Source: Hormoscilla sp. GM7CHS1pb (GTDB lineage: Bacteria > Cyanobacteriota > Cyanobacteriia > Cyanobacteriales > Desertifilaceae). Taken from it: DNA of 64,000 bases. The notes below the pieces were generated by a model. The model made no database searches, was not told the origin of the DNA, and saw only the letters and a list, made by a program, of their open reading frames with translations. The stretch covers positions 1-64,000 of the forward strand of contig JACONN010000006.1 in assembly GCA_014323675.1 (NCBI GenBank), read 5' to 3'. This document shows positions 1 through 8,049 of the stretch, one piece after another. The translations under genes were made by a program, and so were the position numbers. Position 1 is the stretch's first letter. Each line of letters opens with the position of its first letter.

Positions 1-1333
1 GGCGCATGAATAAAATGCCATCAGTTAACGCTCCCGCAGTGCCATTGCCATCTACATCTAACATCATGTCCCCCACTTCATCCAAGTAGGTAACAATTTC
101 CTCGGTATCGCGGGTGGCATCTTCACCTACAACACCTTCAGTCAAAGTTTCTCCCCTGAACCCGAAGAGATAACGTATGGCTACAAGGCCGTCAGTTAAC
201 GCATCTATAACTCCATTGCCATCAATATCCAGTGTCGGTTGAGTGATCAAGGTTGGACCGGGGACTTTATTTTCAGGTAGCTGATCTGGGAAGGTTAATG
301 CAATTGAACTGGGAACAAAGTTGCTATTTGCAGGCAGATGATCTGGGTTGGCACTAAAGTTGATCTGCGTCTCTTCAAAGCCTGGTAACGCTGTGAAGTT
401 GGCCCTGTAAAGGGTAAGGTTAGAATTGTTGGGCCAATTTCCTTCAGCATCTATCCAAGCTTGCAGGATGTATTTGTCTGTGTTGGGGTCGCCGTCCAAA
501 CCCCCATTGGCGATCGGATCGTCCAAGACTGCACTTATAGGTTGCGCACCCAAAGAGAAGCGCTCGGTCAAACCAGTGACTGGATCGAATGCTACTTGAG
601 AACTGTCCCAATGCATGCCAAAGGCTATTCCTGTGGTGGGAGTTTCCGCAGGTTCGCTAGAGTAGTTAACATCAAAGCTGATCTTCGTGGTCTCTAAGAT
701 AGAGGGAGGAATTGCATGAGTTGTGGCGATCGTGTTTGTTTTGGTCAGATCTTCAGGAGTGATTTTCAGTTGAATGACTTCTTCAGGAGCAGAGGGTATG
801 TCCTCAAAGATTATTGGCCCGCCTATATCGCTGAGATATCCTGGCTTGTAAACAGGTTCAGCCCATCCGAAGCTCTCCAGCTTCACTAGTTCGCCGATCT
901 TGCTTATCGGCAGAGACCCATAAACTAGGCGACCGAAGACTTCCCCATCTTCTAGCCCCAAGGCTTTGAGATCCACTAACAATGCCTCCCCATCTTCTTC
1001 TGCCCTCGCTCGAATGGCCACCGTCTGGCCATCAACCTGAAGGAAGTTGACGCTTACGTACGAGGGTGCTTTTTCGGTTCCTTGAATAGCGGCGTCTACG
1101 CCGTCTGCGCCAGCTGCATAGACCCAAGTTAGTTCGCGGTCAACTTTGTCAATCAACTGTGAAATCTGACTATCCGTCAAATTCTTCTTCGCTGCCAGAT
1201 ACCCTGGCAAATCAAAGCGGGGTCCGAAATCAATTGTATCTATCCAATCTTGTATGATGGATTTGTCTGTGGTCGAGTTGCCGTCCCAACCCCCATTAGT
1301 GACCGGATCAGTATTGGTTTCATTACTTGCCAT
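1..1333 (-). CDS. Cohesin/dockerin-like repeat protein, 3' end outside window
   Basis: The gene reads leftwards and leaves the window still open, so its C-terminus is missing. The start is ATG at 1333, preceded by GGAGGAACCTT. About the first 190 residues have no recognisable domain. Next comes a cohesin-like beta region (ITPEDL ... ISFDVNYSS ... GIAFGMHWDSS). It is followed by two dockerin/EF-hand-like calcium loops of the type DIDGNGVIDALTDG and DVDGNGTAGALTDG, each followed by an (I/F)RY helix. Such proteins are usually extracellular, but no signal peptide is visible. The N-terminus (DPVTNGGWDGN...TDK) resembles an internal segment of the same protein (DPIANGGLDGD...TDK), suggesting internal duplication. 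A shorter paralogue lies directly upstream at 1543-2431. The domain call is from motifs only. Confidence 0.75.
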   Translation of the reverse strand, partial: MASNETNTDPVTNGGWDGNSTTDKSIIQDWIDTIDFGPRFDLPGYLAAKKNLTDSQISQLIDKVDRELTWVYAAGADGVDAAIQGTEKAPSYVSVNFLQVDGQTVAIRARAEEDGEALLVDLKALGLEDGEVFGRLVYGSLPISKIGELVKLESFGWAEPVYKPGYLSDIGGPIIFEDIPSAPEEVIQLKITPEDLTKTNTIATTHAIPPSILETTKISFDVNYSSEPAETPTTGIAFGMHWDSSQVAFDPVTGLTERFSLGAQPISAVLDDPIANGGLDGDPNTDKYILQAWIDAEGNWPNNSNLTLYRANFTALPGFEETQINFSANPDHLPANSNFVPSSIALTFPDQLPENKVPGPTLITQPTLDIDGNGVIDALTDGLVAIRYLFGFRGETLTEGVVGEDATRDTEEIVTYLDEVGDMMLDVDGNGTAGALTDGILFMR

Positions 1334-1368
1334 AAGGTTCCTCCGCCAATTTTGGCTAATTTTGCTTT

Positions 1369-1500
1369 TCATCATCTCTGGGTTTCGCCGGTTCCTTTTG
1401 ATGTTTCCACCGGTGCCTGGCTTGCCCTAGCGGTTGTCAGGAGTATTGCAGTCCTGACTTGTGACTCGGCCAATAGGCCTATGACTCGGGTCATTTGACC
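1369..1500 (-). mobile_element. Group II intron domain I fragment
   Basis: Read on the minus strand, this stretch matches part of the intron-like sequence at 2697-3340. The 47 bases at 1369-1415 are an exact inverted copy of 2821-2867 (ACCGGTGGAAACATC through CCCAGAGATGATGA). The adjoining bases up to about 1500 (GAGTCATAGG, CAGGACTGCAATACTCCTG) diverge but keep the same order of short stems. It sits in the gap between the two cohesin/dockerin genes and holds no gene. Confidence 0.5.
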
Positions 1501-1542
1501 TCGTTTGGTTTATCTATCTTAATCTTACACTATTATTTTATT

Positions 1543-2431
1543 TTACATCAGACTGAAAGATTGCAGGTGCGCATTAATTGCCTCCGCAGTAGTACGGGTG
1601 GCATCCTCGCTTATTGCACCCGAGATTAAAGCCTGATCTTCAAACCCGAGAGCATAACGCATGAATAAAATACCATCAGTTAACGCTCCCGCTGTGCCAT
1701 TGCCATCTACATCTAACATTATGTCCCCCACTTCATCCAAGTAGGTAACAATTTCTGATGTATCGCGGGTGGCACCTTCGCCTACAACATCTTCAGTCAA
1801 AGTTTCTCCCCTGAACCCGAAGAGATAACGTATGGCTACAAGGCCGTCAGTTAACGCATCTATAACTCCATTCCCATCAATATCCAGTGTAGGTGATGGT
1901 GGTGGAGTATGCAAGGTTAATGCAATTGAACTGGGGACAAAGTTGCTATTTGCAGGCAGATGATCTGGGTTGGCACTAAAGTTGATCTGCGTCTCTTCAA
2001 ACCCTGGTAGTGCTGTGAAGTTAGCCCTGTAAAGGGTAAGATTAGAATTGTTGGGCCAATTTCCTTGTTCATCTACCCAAGCTTGCAGGATGTATTTGTC
2101 TGTGTTCGGGTCGCCATCTAAACCCCCATTGGTGACAGGATCGTCCAAGACTGCACTTATAGGTTGCGCGCCCACAGAGAAGCGCTCGGTCAGACCAGTG
2201 ACTGGATCGAATGCTACTTGAGAACTGTCCCAATGCATGCCAAAGGCTATTCCTGTGGTGGGAGTTTCCGCAGGTTCAGTAGAGTAGTTGACATCAAAGC
2301 TGATGTTCGTATTTGGTTCTACTGCTTCGGTCAGTTCAGAAGGAGTGATTTTCAGTTGAATGACTTCTGACTGCCAGATACCCTGGCACATCAAAGAGAG
2401 ATCCTTCTTCAATTTCAAATACTGGATTCAT
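1543..2431 (-). pseudogene. Second cohesin/dockerin-like copy, internally deleted
   Basis: This is a tandem paralogue of the gene at 1-1333, very similar in its cohesin-like region and both dockerin-like loops (LDIDGNG, LDVDGNG). A typical start, ATG at 2431 with GAGGAGCCTT upstream, opens with MNPVFEIEEGSLFDVPGYLA, which matches FDLPGYLAA of the first copy. That frame then stops within about 12 codons. The rest (VIQLKITPSEL onward) continues in another frame, open from a TTG at 2418. Compared with the first copy, roughly 170 codons between PGYLA and VIQLKI are missing and the junction is out of frame. So the gene is probably inactive. A shorter protein from an internal start cannot be excluded. 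Confidence 0.7.
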
Positions 2432-2696
2432 AAGGCTCCTCGGTACTTGGTTTGATCCATTTATCTTATCTTACACTATTTTATTTGATTTTACCTCCCC
2501 GACAGCTATTTTTGGTAAATTTCTCACCTCATGCCTATCGAGGGTAAATCACAAGGCTTCTTTTGGCCAATTTTGGCTAATTTGGCTTTTGAGATTCTCT
2601 AGGTAGCAACTGGTGATACCAAACCCATTCCGACCTCAAGCATGCTCGTTATCTTGGGTCTTTTAGGCTCTGATGGCCAGCAATCAAGATATTTTA

Positions 2697-3340
2697 GTGC
2701 GACCCGTTTAGCGTAAAGAGCCAGAATGGACAAGGAGTGTCAATGACCATGTCACGAGCCATAGGACCGAGACCGCTAGCAGGATACTATTAGTCCTGAA
2801 ACTTGTAGGGTCAAGTCAGTCACCGGTGGAAACATCAAAAGGAACCGGCGAAACCCAGAGATGATGAGGGTGCGAGTCCCTCTCCCCTAAGTGCAGGGGT
2901 AAAAGCATCACCCCTACGGTAGCTTCGCGTCCGGAGACACCCACCCATGTCATGCGCGGGAGCTCCCGGACGCGATGGCATCAATCCGTAACAGGAAACC
3001 AGTGGAATAAGGCTTATACACTGGCCCCAAATGGGAATGGAGTTAGTGCTAGCCCCTCTGAAATGGCTAGCAACATACCCGGTAGAACTCCCGGGGTTCC
3101 TGATAGCATAGGTCTCCAGAACGGAGCACTGTCCTGAGACAAAAATATCTCAAAATCAGGGGTAATAACCCTCATATAGAATCTAGCACAATCGATTAAT
3201 GTATATTGTAGTCGAAGGACAGGTTCCTAGACCAAAATACTGGAACTAGGAAAGAATACCTGTCTCAGCGATGTAAGAGAAAGAGGAGTAGTACCCCCTA
3301 TTACCCAATCACAGGATCTTTGTTGAAGGGGATGGGTCTG
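2697..3340 (+). mobile_element. Group II intron remnant lacking its encoded protein
   Basis: The segment begins with GTGCGACCCG, the usual 5' end of bacterial group II introns. It continues with stem-rich sequence typical of domain I, for example CACCGGTGGAAACATC...GGAACCGGCGAAACCC and GCGGGAGCTCCCGGACGC. No reverse transcriptase follows and no domain V (GAGC...GAAA...GTTC) is recognisable, so only the 5' part seems to remain. Near 3215-3275 there is a long stem (GACAGGTTCCTAG with CTAGGAA and CCTGTC). The 3' limit is uncertain. It explains the 1-kb gene-free stretch before 3413. Confidence 0.55.
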
Positions 3341-3412
3341 ATACCAAATTGGTTTGGCCCTAGGAGGGTTCAAGCCCTGGCTAATTGTTGTATTTTACGG
3401 AAATTATGAATT

Positions 3413-3847
3413 ATGGAATCTTTAACGATGGCGGCTGTAGCTATTGGAACTGTAGTAGCTACGAAAGCATTGGAAAAAACAGGAGCAAAAGTTGGAGAAG
3501 CAGTATTTGACCAGACTGCAAAGTTTCTAGAATCGCTCAAGCAAGAGTCTCCAGGTACTATGATAGCGATTGAGCAGGCTCCAGAACTACCTTTAGATTA
3601 TGGTAAAGCAGTGCTGGAGATAGAAGCAGCAGCAAAAGTCAATCCTCAATTTGCCCAAGCGATGCAGGAATTGGCAACAACAGCAGAAGCTGAGGGAAAT
3701 CCCAAACTAGATGAAGTTCTCCAAGAAATTAAAGATACGCTGAATGCTCGACAAGCATCTATGTCAAAATTGGAGAAATTTGCAGATAAAATCGGGCAAT
3801 TTGTCCAAACTGGCAGTACGGGTAAAATTGAGCATCAGAGCTTTTAA
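3413..3847 (+). CDS. Small protein possibly linked to a NACHT-type conflict system
   Basis: This 144-residue protein is of unknown function. The N-terminus is a helical, mildly hydrophobic stretch (TMAAVAIGTVVATKALEKTG) followed by acidic, alanine-rich helices. The last 25 residues read KFADKIGQFVQTGS...IEHQSF. Nearly the same motif, NFADKIGAFAAPGS...IENQ, opens the next reading frame at 4017, which leads into a P-loop. Such paired small domains are known from cyanobacterial NTPase-centred conflict loci, where one protein carries the adaptor and the other the effector. Function here is inferred from position and the shared motif only. Confidence 0.6.
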   Translation: MESLTMAAVAIGTVVATKALEKTGAKVGEAVFDQTAKFLESLKQESPGTMIAIEQAPELPLDYGKAVLEIEAAAKVNPQFAQAMQELATTAEAEGNPKLDEVLQEIKDTLNARQASMSKLEKFADKIGQFVQTGSTGKIEHQSF

Positions 3848-4016
3848 TTAAAAGTTGTTTGCGCCAGTTATTGATGCTAGGCCGCCCTCCTAGGGCGGAA
3901 GTTATAGCAAGCCTAAATGATTTGGGAGAGCGGTTATCGCTGAAGGATTTAGGCTAAGGTTATTGAATGTCGAAAATGGGGTAATAGATGTAAGATAGGG
4001 AAAATTGGTATTAGCT

Positions 4017-4369
4017 ATGAATATAGAATATGATAATTTTGCTGATAAAATAGGTGCTTTCGCTGCTCCGGGCAGTAAAGTTCATATTGAAAACCAAACT
4101 ATTATTGTTTCCGAGCAGGATGGGAGGAGCGAAGGACGGAGAGACTGGCAATCAATCAATGCTGAAATGCTCAATACGGTAATCACTGGCAATTATCTGT
4201 ACAAACCAGTGCAGAAGCAGCAGTGTGAGAAGGAAGCTTTCTTGAGGGAAAGAATAGCCCAAGGGCAAGGGAAAACCAAGGGAAAGGAAATTGCTTTGAT
4301 TGGGGAAATGGGTGTGGGAAAACTATGCTGTCCCAGGAGATTACAGGATGTGAGTTGGAGCAAAAGTTA
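4017..4369 (+). pseudogene. 5' remnant of a P-loop (NACHT-like) ATPase gene
   Basis: From ATG 4017 the protein starts with the motif shared with the preceding gene (NFADKIGAF...IENQ). It reaches a Walker A-like sequence, EIALIGEMGVGK, at about residues 92-103, and then stops a few codons later. The remainder of the ATPase domain (sensor, Walker B) is absent. HEAT-repeat coding sequence resumes in another frame from about 4325. The likely history is an out-of-frame deletion inside a NACHT-HEAT gene. Confidence 0.6.
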
Positions 4370-5211
4370 GGCTTCGAGGTCGTAAATTTGATAGCAGAAA
4401 GAGTAGAAAATCTGGGCCAAAAATATCAGGTGAATATCGCGGAGTTAGTGCAACAGTACGATCGATCGGAATTAACTAGCAGGGAAGCAGCAGAAAGCTT
4501 AGGGAAAATTGACACGGTATCGACGATCGCGGGATTAGTGCAACTGCTCCAGAAGACGAGAAATGAAGAAACGCGCAGAAAAGTAGCAGAAATATTAGGG
4601 AAAATAGGGAAGGGGATTCAGAGGCGATCGCGGGACTAGTGCAACTGCTCCAGGATACGAGAAATGAAAACACGCGCAGAAAAGTAGCAGAAATATTAGG
4701 GAAAATAGGGAAGGGGGATTCAGAGGCGATCGCGGGATTAGTGCAACTGCTCCAGAAGACGAAAAATGAAGAAACGCGCCGGGAAGTAGCACGAAGCTTA
4801 GGGAACATTGGGAATGGTGACTCAGAGGCGATCGCGGGATTAGTGCAACTGCTCCAGAAGACAAGAAATGAAAACACGCGCCGGGAAGTAGCAGAAATAT
4901 TAGGGAAAATAGGGAAGGGGGATTCAGAGGCGATCGCGGGATTAGTGCAACTGCTCCAGGATACGAGTAATAAAGAAACTCACAGTCAAGTAGCAGAAAG
5001 CTTAGGAAAAATTGGCAATGGTTCCTCAGAGGCGATCGCGGCTTTAGTGGAACTGTTCCAGTCATCTCAAAAAGAAGTAAACAACTGGAAATTAGGAGCA
5101 AGTTTGGGATTTGTTTGCATCGTATCTCGGTCTGCGATCTCGGCTTTAGAACAACTTATCCCGTCGGATATATTGGAAATAATATTTGCAGAATTAGCAG
5201 GTATTCTATAG
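4325..5211 (+). pseudogene. HEAT-repeat C-terminal part of the broken NACHT-like gene
   Basis: The product is five to six HEAT/Armadillo-like repeats of about 34 residues, GLVQLLQ(K/D)T.NE.TRR.VAE.LGKIGKGDSEAIA, nearly identical at DNA level. These repeats normally form a protein-binding solenoid. The frame breaks at 4612-4615: the repeat has GGGG there where the other copies (for example near 4712) have GGGGG, so one G is missing. Adding it gives 295 codons ending at 5211. The beginning (CELEQKLGFEVVNLIAERVENLG) has no ATPase domain before it. Confidence 0.6.
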
Positions 5212-5284
5212 AGATCCTAAATCCTAGTGTAGAAGCTTGCTACGGGCGGATCCGCCGCTAAAATTGGTTGCTAGTCTGGAGACT

Positions 5285-5520
5285 AGCAAATTATGCTTCA
5301 ACGAGCGCTGGTCCCTCTTAACTTTGGTCTGTCCTCATGGCCTAAATGATCTTGAACCTTCGTCGTCCAAGCCTGCCCCGGGAAGAATGAAACAGCCCTG
5401 GTGGCCTCTTGAGAGGTTTAAAACCCCAACCGAGAGGTCCAAAACCCCAACCGAGAGGTCCAAAACCCGAACAGTGGGGCACCGGTTAGCAGCTAGTAGG
5501 TGCCGGTTGAGGTAAAAGTA
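5285..5520 (+). repeat. Short copy of a duplicated element with a 21-nt array (3 units)
   Basis: The flanks match those of the longer element at 31857-32310. Both have AACGAG(C/G)GCTGGTCCCTCT at the left. At the right both have GTGGGGCAC, then GCAGCTAGTAGGTGCCGG. Between them are three 21-nt units (5411-5473) starting GAGAGGT..AAAACCC, against 13 units in the other copy. The reading frames through the two copies give unrelated peptides, so it is probably not coding. GGCACC...GGTGCC can pair after the array. It may be a structured RNA or a non-autonomous element. Strand is uncertain. Confidence 0.6.
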
Positions 5521-5526
5521 CCCACC

Positions 5527-5830
5527 TCAGGACCGACTGGTAACTGGAGAGAGAACATTGTTATGTAAAATTGGTCGATCGACTTTCACAGTGTTATGAT
5601 AGTCCCAGACATCCCAAATGATAATGCCAATCCCGACGATCGGGTCTAAAAGTTGCGAGCCGATTTTGCCTGCCAGAGTAGCGCCAGTTTTGCTCGCAAT
5701 TTTAGCCCCCGCCTTACCAGAGAGTTTCGCCACCACCTTCTTTTACTGCCGTCAACTTTTGCTCTTCATTCTCAGAGTCCGTTTTTTCTATTATTTGCTG
5801 TTGCTCTTCATTCACGGTAATATTTCCCCA
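5527..5830 (-). pseudogene. C-terminal remnant of a cyanobacterial conserved protein
   Basis: The minus strand encodes KLSGKAGAKIASKTGATLAGKIG followed by LLDPIVGIGIIIWDVWDYHNTVKVDRPIL. I recognise this as the tail of a larger cyanobacterial protein family of unknown function. The preceding EEQQQIIEKTDSENEEQKLTAVKEG is in a different frame, joined near 5730. Nothing of the N-terminal part is present beyond about 5830, so this is a truncated and frameshifted relic. Confidence 0.5.
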
Positions 5831-5840
5831 GACAATAAGC

Positions 5841-5865
5841 GTAAGGTGGGCATTGCCCACCCTAC
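5841..5865. repeat. GTGGGC...GCCCAC palindromic repeat
   Basis: AAGGTGGGCATTGCCCACCCTA is one of a family of small inverted repeats in this window. Relatives lie near 29068, 46655, 48901, 49611 and 51827, all in gaps between genes. Here it is 3' of the prolyl oligopeptidase gene. Confidence 0.7.
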
Positions 5866-5867
5866 TT

Positions 5868-7942
5868 TCAATTCTCAAATCTCATATCCATCACCCGCAC
5901 CAAAAATGCCCACCGATCGGCAATCTCTTCAATAATCTTAGCAGTAGGCTTGCCACCACCATGTCCCGCCTTAGTTTCAATTCTAATTAACACGGGATTT
6001 TCACCTTCATGGGCCGCCTGCAAAGCCGCAGCAAACTTAAAACTATGAGCAGGAACCACCCGATCGTCATGATCTGCGGTAGTAATCAGGGTTGCTGGGT
6101 AAGCCGTGCCAGGTGTAAGATTATGCAAAGGCGAATAAGCATAGAGGGCCTTAAACTCCTCGGGGTCATCAGGAGAACCGAAATCAGAACACCAAGCCCA
6201 GCCAATAGTAAACTTATGGAAGCGCAGCATATCCAGCACCCCCACAGCTGCTACCACCGCAGCAAACAGATCCGGGCGTTGAGTCATGCAAGCACCGACC
6301 AATAAACCCCCATTACTGCCACCAGCAATGGCCAATTTTGCTGATGAAGTGTATTTGCGATCGATCAGCCACTCAGCCGCAGCGATAAAATCATCAAATA
6401 CATTCTGCTTCTGTAGCTTCGTCCCCGCCTGGTGCCATTCCTCACCGTACTCGCCACCGCCACGCAAATTCGGGACCGCATAGACACCACCCATCTCCAT
6501 CCACACCAGATTAGAGATCGAGAAATTGGGCGTCAGGGAGATATTAAAGCCACCATAGCCATAGAGGTAAGTAGGATTATTCCCATCCAACGGCAACCCT
6601 TTTTTGTGGGTGATAAACATCGGAACTTTGGTCCCATCCTTGCTGCTATAGAAAATCTGCTCGGTCTCGTAATCTGCTGGGTCAAAATCAACCTGGGGTT
6701 GCCGATAGATTGTACTTTCGTCCGTTACCATATCGTAGCGGTAAATAGTTCCCGGTGTGGTGAAACCGGTAAACATATAAAAGGTTTCCCGGTCATGACG
6801 CTTACCATCAAATCCCCCAACCGAACCAATTCCCGGCAATTTTACCTCTCGCACGAAAGTCCCGTCCAAGTTGAAAATCTTGACAAGCGATCGGGCATCT
6901 TTCAGGTAATTGACCACAAACTGGTTATGCAATATGCCCACACCTTCCAGCACCTCCGCCGCTTCCGGGATAACTTCTTCCCAATATGCGCGATCGGGCC
7001 GTGCTACATCAATAGCAATTATCCGACTCCGGGGGCATCCAAATCAGTCAGGAACCAGAACCGAGAGCCATCATTATCAATAAAGCTATAGCTAGCCTCA
7101 AACTCGGCAATCAGTTCTACCACCGGCGATTCTGGCTTACTTAAATCCCGATAGAAAAGCAAATTTTTCGGATCGGTTCCCCGCCCGACGCTAATAATTA
7201 AATAACGTCCATCCTCAGTTACATTACCACTAAAGATCCATTCCTTCTGGTCGGGACGTTCGTAAATTAGTACGTCCTCTGATTGGAGTTTACCCAGATG
7301 ATGATAATAAAGCTTCTGGTAATAATTCAGATCTTCCAACTTAGTCGCCTCATTTGGTTCGTCGTAGCGACTGTAGAAAAACCCCTTGCCATCCTTAGTC
7401 CAAGCAGCACGAGAGAACTTCACCCATTTAATCAAATCTGGTAAATCCTCACCCGTTTCCACATCCCGCACGTGCCATTCTTGCCAATCAGAACCAGAAG
7501 TAGACAGGCCATAAGCCATTAACTTCCCATCTTCAGTAATCGCTGTCCCCGATAGGGCGATCGTACCATCATCCGAGAGAGTATTCGGGTCCAGCAGCAC
7601 CCGGGGTTCCCCCTCCAGGTCCGTTAAACTGTAAAGGACCGATTGATTTTGCAGACCGCTATTGCGGGAATAAAAATAGCGATCGCCCCGATGAAAAGGA
7701 ATCCCATATTTTTCAAAATCCCACAACTGAGTCAGTCGCTGCTGAAGTCCCGATCGGGCTTTAATTGCACCCAGATAACCAAAAGTCACCCGATTTTGAG
7801 CCTCAACCCAAGCCTTAGTTTCCTCTGAGTCTGGGTCTTCTAGCCATCTATAAGTATCTGGCACCTCAACACCGTGAATGACATCAATATGGTCAACTTT
7901 GCGGCTGACTGGATAGACGATATGTTGCCTTGCATCTGACAT
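5868..7942 (-). CDS. Prolyl oligopeptidase, S9A family (one frameshift)
   Basis: This serine peptidase cleaves after proline in short peptides and is usually cytoplasmic. ATG 7942 starts the N-terminal part (VDHIDVIHGVEVPDTYRWLED). It is followed by the beta-propeller and a C-terminal alpha/beta-hydrolase domain. That domain holds the nucleophile Ser in GGSNGG, the Asp in TADHDDRV and the His in KAGHGGGK. The reading frame breaks at 7031-7035, where the run GGGGG (plus strand) seems one base short. With one base added, ...DLDAPRSRIIAIDVARPDR reads through and the product is 691 residues, the normal family length. All catalytic residues are present, so I treat the break as a likely sequence error or a very recent mutation. 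Confidence 0.85.
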
Positions 7943-7980
7943 AGTATGGTATTCCTAATCGAGTTTGAAGTTTACGGACT

Positions 7981-8033
7981 TAAGCCCGCGCAGGCGGGCT
8001 TTGTTTCTGTAGCCCTACCCTTTAGGGTGGGGG
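7981..8033. repeat. AGCCCGC/GCGGGCT hairpin repeat
   Basis: AGCCCGCGCAGGCGGGCT is followed by TTTGTTTCTGTAGCC and then by ACCCTTTAGGGT. Related copies lie at 42837-42870 and, inverted, at 44448-44491. It fills the gap between the prolyl oligopeptidase start and the CheA gene end. Confidence 0.65.
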
Positions 8034-8049
8034 TGGTGGCGGGTAACTA

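Noticed and set aside
2952..3137. 61-codon frame inside the intron remnant
   Set aside because: It has no similarity to an intron-encoded reverse transcriptase; the segment is explained by RNA structure.
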